Assembly: GCF_015840335.1 (NCBI RefSeq)
Contig: NZ_CP060395.1
Coordinates: forward strand, 1,959,277-2,023,276
DNA: 64,000 nt
Direction of reading: 5' to 3'
From: Synechococcus sp. CBW1108
GTDB lineage: Bacteria > Cyanobacteriota > Cyanobacteriia > PCC-6307 > Cyanobiaceae
The notes below the pieces were generated by a model that was not told where the DNA came from, made no database searches, and worked only from the letters and a program-made list of their open reading frames with translations. The first letter of the stretch is position 1. Every line of letters starts with the position of its first letter. The translations under genes and the position numbers were made by a program. This document shows, piece by piece, positions 1-8,703 of the stretch.

Positions 1-1559
1 CAGCTGAGGGGCGAACCAGCTGGGGGCACGTAGCCCTCCGGCAGGCGGCGGGTGGAGCGGTCGCCCAGTTTCTGGAAAAGACCGAATTCCACCTGTTCAC
101 CCAGATCTGGATCAATACCTGCGAACACATCTCGGTAGAGGGTGCGGGCACCGTGCCAGATGTGGCCGAAGAAGAACAGCAGGGCGAAGGTGGCGTGGCC
201 AAAGGTGAACCAGCCGCGGGGCGAGCTACGGAAGACACCATCGGAGTGATAGGTCTCCCGGTCGAATTCGAATGCTTCCCCAAGCTGGGCCTTGCGGGCC
301 AGGCGCTTGACATCTGCCGGATCCGTAAAGACTTGACCATTGAGGGCGCCGCCGTAAACGGATGCGGTTACGCCGGTCTGCTCGAAGGAATACTTGGCTT
401 CAGCCCGCCGGAATGGGATGTCGGCGCGCACAATGCCTTCCTGGTCCTGGAGAATTACGGGGAAGTTTTCGAAGAAGTTTGGCAGGCGCCGCACTTCCAG
501 ATCCCTACCTTCTTTGTCTGTGAAGCTGATGTGGCCCAGCCAGCCGGTGGGCAGACCGTCACCGTTGACCATCGGGCCCACCCGGAATAGGCCTCCTTTG
601 GCAGGACTATTACCGACGTAGTCATAGAAGGCCAGCTTCTCTGGAATTGAGGCATAGGCCTGTTCCTTGCTGGCGCCGTTGTCGAGGGCCGTCTGCACCC
701 GGCGGTTGATCTCCGCCTTGAAATAGCCCTGATCCCACTGGTAGCGGGTGGGGCCAAACAGCTCAACTGGTGTCGCCGCAGCGCCGTACCACATGGTGCC
801 GGCCACAATGAAGGCCGCAAAAAACACCGCCGCGATAGCCGAAGCCAATACGGTTTCGATGTTGCCCATCCGCAGGGCCTTGTAGAGCCGTTCGGGCGGG
901 CGGGTGGTGATGTGGAAGATGCCGGCGATGATGCCGACGATTCCAGCTGCGATGTGGTGGGCCACGATCCCGCCGGGATTGAAGGGGTTGAAGCCCTCCG
1001 GGCCCCAGGAGGGTTGAACAGCCTCCAGGTGACCTGTTAATCCGTAGGGGTCACTGACCCACATCCCCGGCCCGAAGACCCCGGTGAGGTGGAAGGCGCC
1101 AAAGCCAAAGCAGCCAAGGCCTGCGAGCAGCAGGTGGATGCCGAAGATCTTGGGCAGATCGAGGGCTGGTTCACCGGTGCGGGGGTCCTGCCAGATCTCC
1201 AGATCCCAGTAGGTCCAGTGCCAGATGGCGGCTAGGAAGAGCAGGCCGCTAAAAATGATGTGGGCAGCTGCCACGCCTTCAAAACTCCAGAAGCCTGGAT
1301 CAACGCCGGTCTCACCGGTGATGCTCCAACCGCCCCAGCTGCCCGTAACCCCCAGGCGGGCCATGAAGGGCATGACGAACATGCCCTGGCGCCACATGGG
1401 GTTGAGCACCTGGTCGGATGGATCGAAGATGGCGAGCTCGTAGAGCGCCATAGAGCCGGCCCAGCCGGCAACTAGGGCGGTGTGCATGAGGTGCACGGCA
1501 AGCAGACGGCCCGGGTCGTTAATCACGACCGTGTGCACCCGATACCAGGGCAATCCCAT
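1..1559 (-). CDS. psbB: Photosystem II CP47 chlorophyll apoprotein
   Basis: CP47 is the inner antenna of photosystem II. It binds chlorophyll a in the thylakoid membrane and passes excitation to the D1/D2 core. The reverse strand starts at ATG (1559-1557) with [12 protein letters not shown] and ends [16 protein letters not shown], the expected CP47 C-terminus. There are 519 codons down to base 3, and bases 2-1 read TG, presumably the start of a TGA stop lost at the window edge, so the gene is complete but for one base. It diverges from the ferredoxin gene across a 127-bp gap. In related genomes psbT lies just downstream, outside this window. Confidence 0.97.
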   Translation of the reverse strand, partial: MGLPWYRVHTVVINDPGRLLAVHLMHTALVAGWAGSMALYELAIFDPSDQVLNPMWRQGMFVMPFMARLGVTGSWGGWSITGETGVDPGFWSFEGVAAAHIIFSGLLFLAAIWHWTYWDLEIWQDPRTGEPALDLPKIFGIHLLLAGLGCFGFGAFHLTGVFGPGMWVSDPYGLTGHLEAVQPSWGPEGFNPFNPGGIVAHHIAAGIVGIIAGIFHITTRPPERLYKALRMGNIETVLASAIAAVFFAAFIVAGTMWYGAAATPVELFGPTRYQWDQGYFKAEINRRVQTALDNGASKEQAYASIPEKLAFYDYVGNSPAKGGLFRVGPMVNGDGLPTGWLGHISFTDKEGRDLEVRRLPNFFENFPVILQDQEGIVRADIPFRRAEAKYSFEQTGVTASVYGGALNGQVFTDPADVKRLARKAQLGEAFEFDRETYHSDGVFRSSPRGWFTFGHATFALLFFFGHIWHGARTLYRDVFAGIDPDLGEQVEFGLFQKLGDRSTRRLPEGYVPPAGSPLS

Positions 1560-1640
1560 GGGGGTAGTTCTGGGTAGGTTTCGCGATCGTAAGGGGAGCC
1601 CTGGCCACTGCGCGGCCTAGGTAACGGACCGCAACGGCCT

Positions 1641-1664
1641 GACCCACAATGGGACCCACAATGA
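1641..1664. repeat. 12-bp tandem repeat in the psbB/ferredoxin divergent promoter region
   Basis: GACCCACAATGG is followed directly by GACCCACAATGA (11 of 12 identical), 23 bases before the ferredoxin start and 82 bases upstream of the psbB start. The position between two divergent photosynthesis-related genes makes a regulatory role possible, but no known operator is recognised. Confidence 0.4.
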
Positions 1665-1686
1665 AGCCCCCATCAGGAGCTACCCC

Positions 1687-2130
1687 ATGCCCGTGATCCG
1701 ATTTGTGCGCGAGGGCAGAGAGGTGGAGTGCTTCCCGGGAGAGAACCTGCGGGAGGTGGCCCTGCGGGAAGGTATCCAGCTCTACGGGCTCAAGGGAACT
1801 CTGGGCAACTGCGGCGGCTGCGGCCAATGCATCACCTGTTTTGTGGCCGTTCCGGAGGGTGGCGCTAGCCAGGCGCTGAGCGAACGCACTGTCGTGGAGG
1901 ACCAGAAACTGCGCCGCCGCCCCCAGACCTGGCGACTGGCCTGTCAGGCCCTGGTTCAGCAGTCGGTGCTGGTGCTCACCCGTCCCCAGGTGGGCTTGCC
2001 CGATCAGGAGGCCCTGCTAGCCGCAGCCAGGGCCCACGCCCTGCCGCCCGGCCCCACGGCCTGGCCCGCTGCCCCCGAGCAGGAGTGCGCCCTGGAGGAG
2101 CCAACCGCAACGAGCGATGAAGCCTCCTGA
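1687..2130 (+). CDS. 2Fe-2S ferredoxin domain protein
   Basis: A small electron carrier of 147 residues. The ferredoxin fold fills about residues 1-100. Cysteines C42, C48 and C51 have C-x5-C-x2-C spacing with a further cysteine at about 86, which suits a [2Fe-2S] cluster. C45 is an extra cysteine inside the loop ([11 protein letters not shown]). The last 45 residues are Ala/Pro-rich and unlike the family, so they are probably a flexible tail. The gene sits between psbB and psbM as I recall from other picocyanobacteria, which suggests a thylakoid-related role, but its redox partner cannot be told. The start is the ATG at 1687, preceded by AGGAG. Confidence 0.85.
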   Translation: MPVIRFVREGREVECFPGENLREVALREGIQLYGLKGTLGNCGGCGQCITCFVAVPEGGASQALSERTVVEDQKLRRRPQTWRLACQALVQQSVLVLTRPQVGLPDQEALLAAARAHALPPGPTAWPAAPEQECALEEPTATSDEAS

Positions 2131-2179
2131 AAACCGCCCATTCGGCGGTGATACCCTCCCAGCACTTCCCTCTCAAGAT

Positions 2180-2287
2180 ATGGAAACCAACGATCTCGGC
2201 TTTGTTGCCAGCCTTCTATTCGTTTTGGTTCCTGCGGTCTTCCTGATAATTCTTTACATCCAAACCAACAGCCGTCAGGGCGGCTAA
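2180..2287 (+). CDS. psbM: Photosystem II reaction centre protein M
   Basis: A 35-residue single-span membrane protein at the photosystem II dimer interface. The translation begins [19 protein letters not shown] and ends QTNSRQGG, a clear PsbM with one hydrophobic helix (about residues 8-27). It lies 49 bases after the ferredoxin gene on the same strand. Its TAA stop region overlaps the stop of the convergent universal stress gene by four bases (2284-2287). Confidence 0.95.
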   Translation: METNDLGFVASLLFVLVPAVFLIILYIQTNSRQGG

Positions 2288-3132
2288 CTCCTGCCTTCCG
2301 GCTCGCGCACCAGCAGGACTGGGGCTGGGGCATGCACCCGGATGTAGTCGCTCACCGAGCTGCCCAGTAGGCGGTCGATGTCCACCAGCCCCCGCGCCAC
2401 TACCGGGCGTCTGTCCTGGGAGGCGATCACCAGCAAGTCGGCCTTGAGCTCTTCGGCGGCTGCGCAGACCATGCGGGCCACATCGCCGCTGCGCTGAACG
2501 GTGGTCAGCTCCACGCCGAAGGCACGGGCCCGTTGGGTCGCCTTGCCGAGAACCTCTTCGGCTGGTGATTTCCCTCCCCTTGATGGGGTGATTTCCTGAC
2601 GGCTCACATGCACGCCGGTGAGGGTGCCCCCGGGGATGTCCCGCACCAGTTCGCAGGCCAGTTTGAGCGCGTTGTCCCCCACGCCTGTGCCGTCGATGGT
2701 GACCATCACCCGGTTGATACGGCGGATATAGAGGTCTTCACGCACCAGCAGCATCGGCCTGGTGGAGAGCTGGAAAACGTACTGGCTGGCACTGTTGCTG
2801 AGAATGGCCTGGAGGCGGTTCATGCCGCGGGAGCCCATCACGATGAGGTCGCTGTTGAGTTCATCGGCCACCTTGAGCACCGTCTGCTTGGCATCGCCCT
2901 GGCGGATGATTGTGTTCACCTCCCCGGGGTTTAGGCCCAGGCGCAGCACCGCTTCAGCGGCGATGCCGGCTGCCTTCTGGGAGTGCTCAGTGAAGCTTTC
3001 GCCAACCTGCTCGGGCACTACGTGCAGCAGGTTGAAGCGGGCTTGGCGAACGGTGGGGATGTCGCGCAGCATGCGCACCATCTCCTCAACGTGGCCCTTG
3101 CCGGAATCGGCGATCAGTACGTTGCGAAACAC
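2284..3132 (-). CDS. Tandem universal stress protein (two UspA domains)
   Basis: A cytoplasmic stress protein of 282 residues with two UspA domains back to back. The first has the nucleotide-loop signature [11 protein letters not shown] and the second a degenerate counterpart around [14 protein letters not shown]. UspA tandem proteins bind ATP or dimerise under stress; the precise role here is unknown. I chose the GTG at 3132 ([11 protein letters not shown]), where the conserved domain begins; the longer open frame upstream has no Usp similarity and would run into the thioesterase gene. It diverges from that thioesterase by 12 bases and converges on psbM, sharing the bases CTAA. Confidence 0.85.
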   Translation of the reverse strand: MFRNVLIADSGKGHVEEMVRMLRDIPTVRQARFNLLHVVPEQVGESFTEHSQKAAGIAAEAVLRLGLNPGEVNTIIRQGDAKQTVLKVADELNSDLIVMGSRGMNRLQAILSNSASQYVFQLSTRPMLLVREDLYIRRINRVMVTIDGTGVGDNALKLACELVRDIPGGTLTGVHVSRQEITPSRGGKSPAEEVLGKATQRARAFGVELTTVQRSGDVARMVCAAAEELKADLLVIASQDRRPVVARGLVDIDRLLGSSVSDYIRVHAPAPVLLVREPEGRS

Positions 3133-3144
3133 GGGAGTGAAACG

Positions 3145-3603
3145 ATGAAACGGTCTTCCCTGCAGCCTACGGATGGGGGTTGGATTCTGGAGCGAAGGGT
3201 GCTGCCCCAGCACGCAGACCATGCCGGTGTGATGTGGCATGGCGCCTATGTGGCATGGCTGGAGGAGGCCCGGGTTGAAGCCCTGGCAAAGGCCGGTGTT
3301 GCCTACAGCGAACTCTCGGCCAGGGGCCTGGAACTGCCGGTGGTCAGCCTGGCCATCGATTACCGCCGGGCCCTGCTGCATGGCGATGCCGTTCGGATCT
3401 GGAGCGAAGTGATGCCCCGGCGTGGCCTCAAAATCCCTTGGCGCAGCCTGTTTTTAGGCGCGGATGGGGTGGTGGCAGCCGAGGCCATGGTGGAGCTGGT
3501 GTTGGTCGATGGGGTTGGGGAGCCGGGGCGCCAGCGGCTGATGCGCAAGCTGCCAGCCGACCTTGAGGCCGCGGTGGCAATCCTGGTGGCTGGATCGGTC
3601 TAA
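3145..3603 (+). CDS. Hotdog-fold acyl-CoA thioesterase (4HBT/YbgC type)
   Basis: A 152-residue single-domain thioesterase that hydrolyses acyl-CoA-type thioesters. The active-site region reads HADHAGVMWHGAYVAW, matching the 4HBT pattern with Asp25 as the likely catalytic residue, followed by the helix LEEARVEAL. Relatives include YbgC/FadM and the cyanobacterial DHNA-CoA thioesterase of phylloquinone synthesis; the sequence does not decide between them. The start is the ATG at 3145, which gives the usual family length. It leads a rightward run dprA-prmC-tsaC, but the LexA-type box after its stop suggests dprA has its own control. Confidence 0.8.
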   Translation: MKRSSLQPTDGGWILERRVLPQHADHAGVMWHGAYVAWLEEARVEALAKAGVAYSELSARGLELPVVSLAIDYRRALLHGDAVRIWSEVMPRRGLKIPWRSLFLGADGVVAAEAMVELVLVDGVGEPGRQRLMRKLPADLEAAVAILVAGSV

Positions 3604-3625
3604 TTTCAGTACACCTGTACTGAAA
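3604..3625 (+). promoter_or_regulatory. LexA (SOS) box upstream of dprA
   Basis: A perfect inverted repeat, TTTCAGTACA then CC then TGTACTGAAA, fills the gap between the thioesterase stop and the dprA start. Its core AGTACACCTGTACT fits RGTACNNNDGTWCB, the LexA motif reported for cyanobacteria. There is no T-run after it, so it is not a terminator. A weak -10-like TCTAAT overlaps its left edge (3599-3604). Confidence 0.7.
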
Positions 3626-3629
3626 TGGC

Positions 3630-4847
3630 ATGGCCCCAGCTGCCGCGCTCCCTCGATCCTCCTCGCCCTCAGCCAAGTCACCAGCCAATTCACCGGCCAA
3701 GCAGCGTCGTCCCCTGCTGCGGGCCGCCGATGCCGCTGGCTGGAGTCTGGAGCAAAGGCTCTGGTGGCTGCTTTGGTCTGGATGCCCCGGGGTGGGCCCC
3801 AGCCGCCTGGTGGCTATTCGGGACAACTTCTGTGGCTGGGGGGCGGCCTGGGCCTCTCCTGCCGAGGCCTTTGCTGGCCTGGCGGGTATGGGATCGCCGG
3901 GCTGCCGGCAATTGGAGCGGTATCGGGCCCATTGGGGGCCAGATCCCTTGCCAGAGGTGGCTCGACAGCTCCAGGGCGGGAGGCGGGTGCTGCTGCCCGC
4001 CGATCCGGCCTTCCCTCCCGAGCTGCTGGCGCTGGAGCGGCCGCCCCTGCGTCTTCACTGGCGCGGCAAAGGTTGGTTGTGGCCCCTGCTGCGCCGCCGT
4101 CAAGCCATCGCGGTGGTTGGCACCAGGCGCCCCTCCCTGCATGGGCTGGCAATGGCGGAGGCGATTGGGGCGGCCCTGGCCCAGGCAGGCTGGCCCGTGG
4201 TGAGTGGTTTGGCGGAAGGGATTGACGGGGCGGTGCACCGGGGTTGCCTGGCCCAGGGGGGGCAGCCGGTGGCGGTTTTGGGCACGCCCCTGGAGCGGGT
4301 GTACCCAAGGCACCACAAGCAGCTGCAGGCTGAGGTGGCGGCTCGGGGGCTGCTGGTGAGTGAGTTGCCAGCGGGCACCGCGGTTCAGGCCGGTCACTTT
4401 GCTGCTCGCAACCGGCTGCAGGTTGGGCTCGCCGCTGGCGTGGTGGTGGTGGAGTGTCCCCTCAAAAGTGGCGCCCTCCATTCCGCGGCCCTGGCCATGG
4501 AACAGGAGTTGCCCCTCTGGGTGGTGCCTGCCGATGCCGGCAAGGCCTCTGCTGCCGGCAGCAATCGTCTGCTCGCCCAGGATGCAACGGTGCTGCTGGA
4601 TCCCGCCGATCTGATTCGACAACTGGGTGAGGGTCCCCTTGCGCCTCGCCAATCCGCTAAGTCGCCGCTAAGCGCTTCGCCGCCCGGGGATTCAGCCCTG
4701 TTGGCTGCCCTGGGCCGTGGCGCCTCCCTCGAGCAGTTGTGCCTCAGCTTGGAGCAGCCCGCTGCCGAGGTGGCTCCCAGGCTGCTGGCCCTCGAGCTGG
4801 GGGGCCTGGTGAGGGCGGAGCCGGGTCTGTGTTGGCGGCCGATCTAG
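3630..4847 (+). CDS. dprA: DNA processing protein DprA
   Basis: DprA loads RecA onto incoming single-stranded DNA in natural transformation. The 405-residue protein has the Rossmann-like DprA core from about residue 155 (AIAVVGTRRPSLHGLAMAEA, then VVSGLAEGIDGAVHRG and the GTPLERVYPRHHKQL segment), and a C-terminal winged-helix-like stretch (about 345-405). The first 35 residues are Pro/Ser/Ala-rich and unconserved, so the true start could be slightly later, but no other ATG is available. It ends in TAG. It follows a LexA-type operator and is 23 bases ahead of prmC. Confidence 0.92.
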   Translation: MAPAAALPRSSSPSAKSPANSPAKQRRPLLRAADAAGWSLEQRLWWLLWSGCPGVGPSRLVAIRDNFCGWGAAWASPAEAFAGLAGMGSPGCRQLERYRAHWGPDPLPEVARQLQGGRRVLLPADPAFPPELLALERPPLRLHWRGKGWLWPLLRRRQAIAVVGTRRPSLHGLAMAEAIGAALAQAGWPVVSGLAEGIDGAVHRGCLAQGGQPVAVLGTPLERVYPRHHKQLQAEVAARGLLVSELPAGTAVQAGHFAARNRLQVGLAAGVVVVECPLKSGALHSAALAMEQELPLWVVPADAGKASAAGSNRLLAQDATVLLDPADLIRQLGEGPLAPRQSAKSPLSASPPGDSALLAALGRGASLEQLCLSLEQPAAEVAPRLLALELGGLVRAEPGLCWRPI

Positions 4848-4870
4848 CCTGGGGCCCTGGCTGGGGGGGA

Positions 4871-5737
4871 ATGGCGACAGAGCTCAATGGCAACTGGTGG
4901 TTGGCCTGGCGCCGCCGCCAGCTGGCCCTGGGCGGCCATCCGGCCGATTTTGACTGGCTGGTGGACCTCGCTGGCGGTATCCCCTGGCGCGAGCAGCAGC
5001 AGCTGCGGTTGCATCCCGAGCAGCTCGTGCGGCTCAGGGTGGATCCCAGCCACATAGAGGAGCTTTGGAGTCTCCATCTCCACACCGCCGAACCCCTGCA
5101 ATATCTGGTGGGTCGCTGCCCCTGGCGCGACCTCGAACTCCTTGTGGGCCCGGGGGTGTTGATTCCGCGTCAGGAAACGGAGCTGCTGGTTGAGCTAGCC
5201 CTGGCGCTGGCTCCAGACTGCCCGGGTCCATGGGCAGATTTGGGCACCGGTTCGGGCTGTTTGGCCCTGGCCCTGGCCCTGGCCTGGCCCACCAGTAGCG
5301 GTTGGTCTGTGGACGCCAGCCCCGCAGCTCTTGTTCAGGCGAGCGTCAATCTGGAGCGGGCGGGGGTGGGCGATCGGGTGCGGCTGCTGGAGGGCAGCTG
5401 GTGGCAGCCGCTGCGGCCCCTGTGGGGACAACTGCAGCTGGTGGTGAGCAATCCGCCCTACATCCCCACGGCGGTGTGGGCTGCGCTGGAGCCGGGGGTG
5501 CGGGAGCACGAGCCCGCCCTTGCTCTCGATGGCGGGGCCGATGGGCTTGGCGCCCTGCGGCCTTTGGCTCAGGGCGCCAGGGCCGCCCTTGCTCCTGGTG
5601 GACTGCTGCTGCTGGAGCACCATCACGACCAAAGCGCGGCGGTGATCGAGCTGCTGACGTTGGCGGGTTTGGAGCAGGTGCGAGCCCATCTCGATCTGGA
5701 GGGCCAGCAGCGCTTTGTTTCGGCCCGGCGATGCTGA
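4871..5737 (+). CDS. prmC: Release factor glutamine N5-methyltransferase PrmC (HemK)
   Basis: Methylates the glutamine of the GGQ motif in peptide-chain release factors, using S-adenosylmethionine. The 288-residue protein has an N-terminal helical domain (1-90), the GVLIPRQETELLVE motif, the SAM-binding loop ADLGTGSGCLALALA and the catalytic NPPYIP. The ATG at 4871 gives the usual length; the reading frame is open further upstream only because it overlaps dprA. Its stop is four bases before tsaC, so the two are probably cotranscribed. Confidence 0.93.
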   Translation: MATELNGNWWLAWRRRQLALGGHPADFDWLVDLAGGIPWREQQQLRLHPEQLVRLRVDPSHIEELWSLHLHTAEPLQYLVGRCPWRDLELLVGPGVLIPRQETELLVELALALAPDCPGPWADLGTGSGCLALALALAWPTSSGWSVDASPAALVQASVNLERAGVGDRVRLLEGSWWQPLRPLWGQLQLVVSNPPYIPTAVWAALEPGVREHEPALALDGGADGLGALRPLAQGARAALAPGGLLLLEHHHDQSAAVIELLTLAGLEQVRAHLDLEGQQRFVSARRC

Positions 5738-5741
5738 GCTG

Positions 5742-6332
5742 ATGTCTGACCCCTTGCCCACCCTTGCTCCCCCGGATCTGGCCGCCCACCTGCTGGGAGG
5801 ATCGGCTGCCCTGTTCCCCACTGACACCTTGCCTGCCCTGGCGAGTTGTCCCAGCCAGGCCCATCAACTCTGGGCCCTGAAGCACCGCCCAGCCGAGAAG
5901 CCCCTGATTCTGATGGCCGCCAATGCCGAGGCCTTGCTGGGGTCCATCGGCCGCCCGCCCCGGCCCGAGTGGTTGGCGATGGCGGCTTGGGCTTGGCCGG
6001 GGGCAGTCACCCTGGTGCTGCCGGCCATTGGCCCCGTGGCAGAAGCCCTCAACCCAGGTGGTGGCAGCCTGGGGTTGCGGTTGCCGGCCTGCCCTCAGGC
6101 CCTGGCCCTGCTGGAGCTCAGTGGACCGCTGGCCACCACCAGTGCCAATGTTTCCGGTCAGCCCCCCGCTACCACGGCAGAGGAGGCGGCCCGGCAGTTT
6201 GCCGACGTGCCGCTGCTAGGCCCCATGCCCTGGCCAGAGGCCGGGGGCATGGCCAGCACCGTGCTGGCCTGGCGGGAGGGTGGGGGCTGGCAGGTCTTGC
6301 GGGCCGGTGCTCTACTGCCTCAAGGGATTTGA
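5742..6332 (+). CDS. tsaC: L-threonylcarbamoyladenylate synthase (Sua5/YciO/YrdC family)
   Basis: Makes threonylcarbamoyl-AMP from threonine, bicarbonate and ATP, the first step of the t6A37 modification of ANN-decoding tRNAs. The 196-residue protein shows FPTDTLPALA, the substrate-binding basic patch LKHRPAEKPL, and TTSANVSG near the end. These are standard YrdC motifs. The start is the ATG at 5742, four bases after prmC. It matches the single-domain YrdC form rather than the longer Sua5. Confidence 0.9.
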   Translation: MSDPLPTLAPPDLAAHLLGGSAALFPTDTLPALASCPSQAHQLWALKHRPAEKPLILMAANAEALLGSIGRPPRPEWLAMAAWAWPGAVTLVLPAIGPVAEALNPGGGSLGLRLPACPQALALLELSGPLATTSANVSGQPPATTAEEAARQFADVPLLGPMPWPEAGGMASTVLAWREGGGWQVLRAGALLPQGI

Positions 6333-6340
6333 GCGATCAA

Positions 6341-6505
6341 ATGGCAGCCCTTTTCCTGGTGGTGCTTCTGGCGGTGGCTGCCTTCCACTGGTTGATGGAG
6401 CCTTTTCTGCAGGTGCTGCCTGCCCTGCTGGATCTCAGGGTTTTGCCTTGGACGCTGCTGGTTTTGGCGATTTGGCTGCTGGCGGGACGCCCGGCGGTTC
6501 GCTGA
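6341..6505 (+). CDS. Small two-helix membrane protein, unknown
   Basis: A 54-residue frame starting eight bases after tsaC. It begins MAALFLVVLLAVAAFHWLM and has a second hydrophobic stretch (WTLLVLAIWLLAG), so two membrane helices are predicted. No family is recognised. The spacing and hydrophobic composition favour a real small gene. Its last 71 bases overlap the convergent secreted-protein gene, so it could also be a chance frame. Confidence 0.55.
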   Translation: MAALFLVVLLAVAAFHWLMEPFLQVLPALLDLRVLPWTLLVLAIWLLAGRPAVR

Positions 6506-7001
6506 CGGCCGCAGGTAGGGGTTTGGCATTGGCACAGAGGTTGGCCACCATCAGGTCTTCCGCTCCTTCTCCCTTGGATTCCTCCAGGGATAGGGGCAGG
6601 CGCCAATCGCCCCAGGTTCCCTCGCTGGATTGGCGGCTCACCCGCAGGGTTTCGCAGTGAACCGCAACCTTGCTGGTCACTTCAGGGGATCCGCAGATGC
6701 TGGTGGTGGTGCGCACGCCACCCTCAGCGATTCGCCAGGCGCTCCAGTCGTAGCGGCAGGGGCCAAAGGTTTTCCAACGGGGGGCCTTGAGTTGGCGGAT
6801 TTTCTCGAGCAGGGCCTGTTCCTTGGCACTGGTCGAGGCGGCCCCAGCGGCTGGCTTGGTCGTTTGCGTTTGATCCGGGGAGTTCGACTGGGCGTGGAGA
6901 GGGCCTGGGTGATCCAGTTGCAGCGCCAGCGCGATCAGGCCGGCAAAACTTGCTAGCGGCAGCCGCCAGCCGCCGAATCGATGGGAGGGGTTAGGGAGCA
7001 T
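6435..7001 (-). CDS. Secreted protein with a domain shared with the LysM protein
   Basis: A 188-residue protein with an N-terminal signal peptide (basic start, hydrophobic run LPLASFAGLIALAL, likely cleavage after LHAQS). After a low-complexity linker comes a domain of about 85 residues (75-165) with FGPCRYDWSAW, VAVHCE, a GTWGDW segment and a final NLCA. The same landmarks occur in the same order at the C-terminus of the LysM protein at 27071-28564 (YGPLQVDWANW, LAVNCG, QWKSW, DICK). The tail is Pro/Ala/Lys-rich. The function is unknown; a periplasmic or envelope location is inferred. Confidence 0.75.
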   Translation of the reverse strand: MLPNPSHRFGGWRLPLASFAGLIALALQLDHPGPLHAQSNSPDQTQTTKPAAGAASTSAKEQALLEKIRQLKAPRWKTFGPCRYDWSAWRIAEGGVRTTTSICGSPEVTSKVAVHCETLRVSRQSSEGTWGDWRLPLSLEESKGEGAEDLMVANLCANAKPLPAAVSEPPGVPPAAKSPKPAASKAKP

Positions 7002-7036
7002 GGCTCAGGGACGGGGTGGACCAGGAAATCACCAGA

Positions 7037-7108
7037 AGCCGGCTAACGGATTTGAACCGATGGCCTTCGCTTTACAAAAGCGCTGCTCTACCACTGAGCT
7101 AAGCCGGC
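7037..7108 (-). tRNA. tRNA-Thr (TGT anticodon)
   Basis: The 72-nt cloverleaf on the reverse strand has acceptor stem GCCGGCT/AGCCGGC, D-arm AGCTCAGTGGTAGAGC, anticodon loop TTTGTAA and T-arm GGTTCAAATCC. CCA is not encoded. Confidence 0.95.
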
Positions 7109-7119
7109 AGTGGAAGTGG

Positions 7120-7377
7120 TCAAACCTGCCCTTCCCATAGAACTTTATCGCCTGCCGATCTCCCGCCGATCGCCCACAGCAGGAGCTGGGTGCGGCTTTG
7201 GCAGCCGGTTTTAGCCAGCAAATTCGCCATGTGACTTTCCACGGTGCGGGGACTGACGATCAGGGCGGCGGCGATCGCCTTGTTGCTGTGGCCCTGTTCC
7301 AGTTCTTGCAGCACCCGCATCTCTGCCGGGGTGATGCATGTAGCAGCCGTGAGTTCTGGCTTGGCGGTTTCGCCCAT
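7120..7377 (-). CDS. Solo LuxR-type HTH regulator
   Basis: An 85-residue protein made up almost entirely of a GerE/LuxR DNA-binding domain: TPAEMRVLQELEQGHSNKAIAAAL then VSPRTVESHMANLLAKTG, the classic recognition helix. No receiver or ligand-binding domain is attached, so it is either a stand-alone regulator or works with a partner elsewhere. It lies 11 bases upstream of the tRNA-Thr gene and downstream of minE, with a 77-bp gap to minE. Its target cannot be told. Confidence 0.8.
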   Translation of the reverse strand: MGETAKPELTAATCITPAEMRVLQELEQGHSNKAIAAALIVSPRTVESHMANLLAKTGCQSRTQLLLWAIGGRSAGDKVLWEGQV

Positions 7378-7454
7378 GGTGGTCTGAATGCGGTTGCTTC
7401 AGCTTTCCCACACTTGCTTGGAGCGTTGGGGCTGGCCGTGGCGCTTTGCTGAAA

Positions 7455-7763
7455 TCAGGAGCTGAGCTTGGCCTGGAAGGTCGGTTCGACAGGGGGGAAG
7501 GGCACCTTGGCGCGCCGAATCGGCAAATTGGCCACCAGGGCTGTCACCCGGTCTTCCGTCTCCAGGGTGACGTCGCCTTCTTCTAGGTCGATTTCGACAT
7601 AGCGACTCACCACCTCCAAGATCTCCCGACGCATCTGCTGCAGCAGTTCGGGGTTGAGGTCGCTGCGGTCGTGGGCAAGCACCAGCTGCAACCGCTGCTT
7701 GGCAGTGTTGGCGCTGGGGGGGTGCAGGCCCAGAAGTTTGTTGATCACATCGCGCAGGGTCAT
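7455..7763 (-). CDS. minE: Cell division topological specificity factor MinE
   Basis: MinE stimulates the MinD ATPase and drives Min oscillation, keeping the Z-ring at mid-cell. The 102-residue protein has the N-terminal membrane and MinD-binding segment ([37 protein letters not shown]) and the C-terminal dimerisation domain ([22 protein letters not shown]). It lies five bases downstream of minD on the same strand, so the two are probably cotranscribed. Confidence 0.95.
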   Translation of the reverse strand: MTLRDVINKLLGLHPPSANTAKQRLQLVLAHDRSDLNPELLQQMRREILEVVSRYVEIDLEEGDVTLETEDRVTALVANLPIRRAKVPFPPVEPTFQAKLSS

Positions 7764-7768
7764 CGGCT

Positions 7769-8587
7769 TCAGAAGATCTTGGTTTGCATCAGCCGCCCGA
7801 TCGTCGCGCGGATGCCCTGGCGCTCCTTGCTCGGGTCGATCAAGGGCACGTCTTCGCCCAGGAGTCGGCGAGCCACGTTGGAGTAGGCCCGGGCGGCCGG
7901 GGAACCATTGCCATTGAGAGTGAGGGGCTCACCGCGGTTGGTGCTCACGATCACCTGCTCGTCTTCCAGCACCAGACCCAGCAGGGGCAGGGCCAGAATG
8001 TCGGTGACATCGCTCACAGCGAGCATCTCCTGGTTGGCCATCATCTTGGGCCGCACCCGGTTGAGCACCAGCTGGATGGGCTTCACCCCTTCACTGTTGA
8101 GGAGGCCGATCACCCGGTCGGCATCGCGCACCGCCGACACCTCCGGGGTGGTCACCACGATCGCTTCGCGGGCAGCCGCCATGGCGTTCTTGAAGCCGCC
8201 CTCAATGCCAGCGGGGGCGTCGATGAGCACAAAGTCGAAGTGGTCGCCGAGCAGGGCTGCAATCTTTTTCATGTCGTCGGGCTGCAGCCACTCGAGCATG
8301 CGCGGGTTGCCCGCCGGCAGCAGGGCCAGGTTTGGCTCCTGCTTGTGTTTCACCAGGGCCTGCTCCAACCGACAGCTTTCCGAGAGCACCTCCTGGGCGG
8401 TGTACACGATCCGGTTCTCCAGCCCCAGCAGCAGATCAAGATTGCGCAGGCCGAAGTCGGCATCGAGCACGGCGGTACGGGCTCCCTGCTTGGCCAGGGC
8501 GATGCCAAGGTTGGCGGTGAGGGTGGTTTTGCCCACGCCCCCCTTGCCGGAGCAGATCAGGATGTAGCGGGTAGACGGGGCGGTCAC
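7769..8587 (-). CDS. minD: Septum-site determining ATPase MinD
   Basis: A membrane-bound ParA-family ATPase that recruits MinC to block polar division. The deviant Walker A motif [11 protein letters not shown] follows the start closely, with [10 protein letters not shown] (switch I) and [11 protein letters not shown] (Walker B). The C-terminal end carries the amphipathic-type tail ([14 protein letters not shown]). I chose the GTG at 8587 ([11 protein letters not shown]), which gives 272 residues like other cyanobacterial MinD proteins; a TTG at 8608 would add seven. Unusually, minC is not directly upstream: a 2.2-kb opposite-strand cassette separates them. Confidence 0.93.
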   Translation of the reverse strand: MTAPSTRYILICSGKGGVGKTTLTANLGIALAKQGARTAVLDADFGLRNLDLLLGLENRIVYTAQEVLSESCRLEQALVKHKQEPNLALLPAGNPRMLEWLQPDDMKKIAALLGDHFDFVLIDAPAGIEGGFKNAMAAAREAIVVTTPEVSAVRDADRVIGLLNSEGVKPIQLVLNRVRPKMMANQEMLAVSDVTDILALPLLGLVLEDEQVIVSTNRGEPLTLNGNGSPAARAYSNVARRLLGEDVPLIDPSKERQGIRATIGRLMQTKIF

Positions 8588-8703
8588 AACAGAGGCTGGA
8601 ATGGGCAAAGGTTAAGGCCTAACTACTGGCACGGATGTCTTGGTGCTGGCATCGCTGCTCGGGGCCCTTGGATTACAACGGGTCAGCCCCCTCCACCGCA
8701 GGG

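Noticed and set aside
3690-4652. A 320-codon reverse-strand frame opposite dprA, and a similar one (55695-56651) opposite plsY and the DUF3086 gene.
   Set aside because: Both are antisense to well supported genes and have low-complexity, non-family translations.
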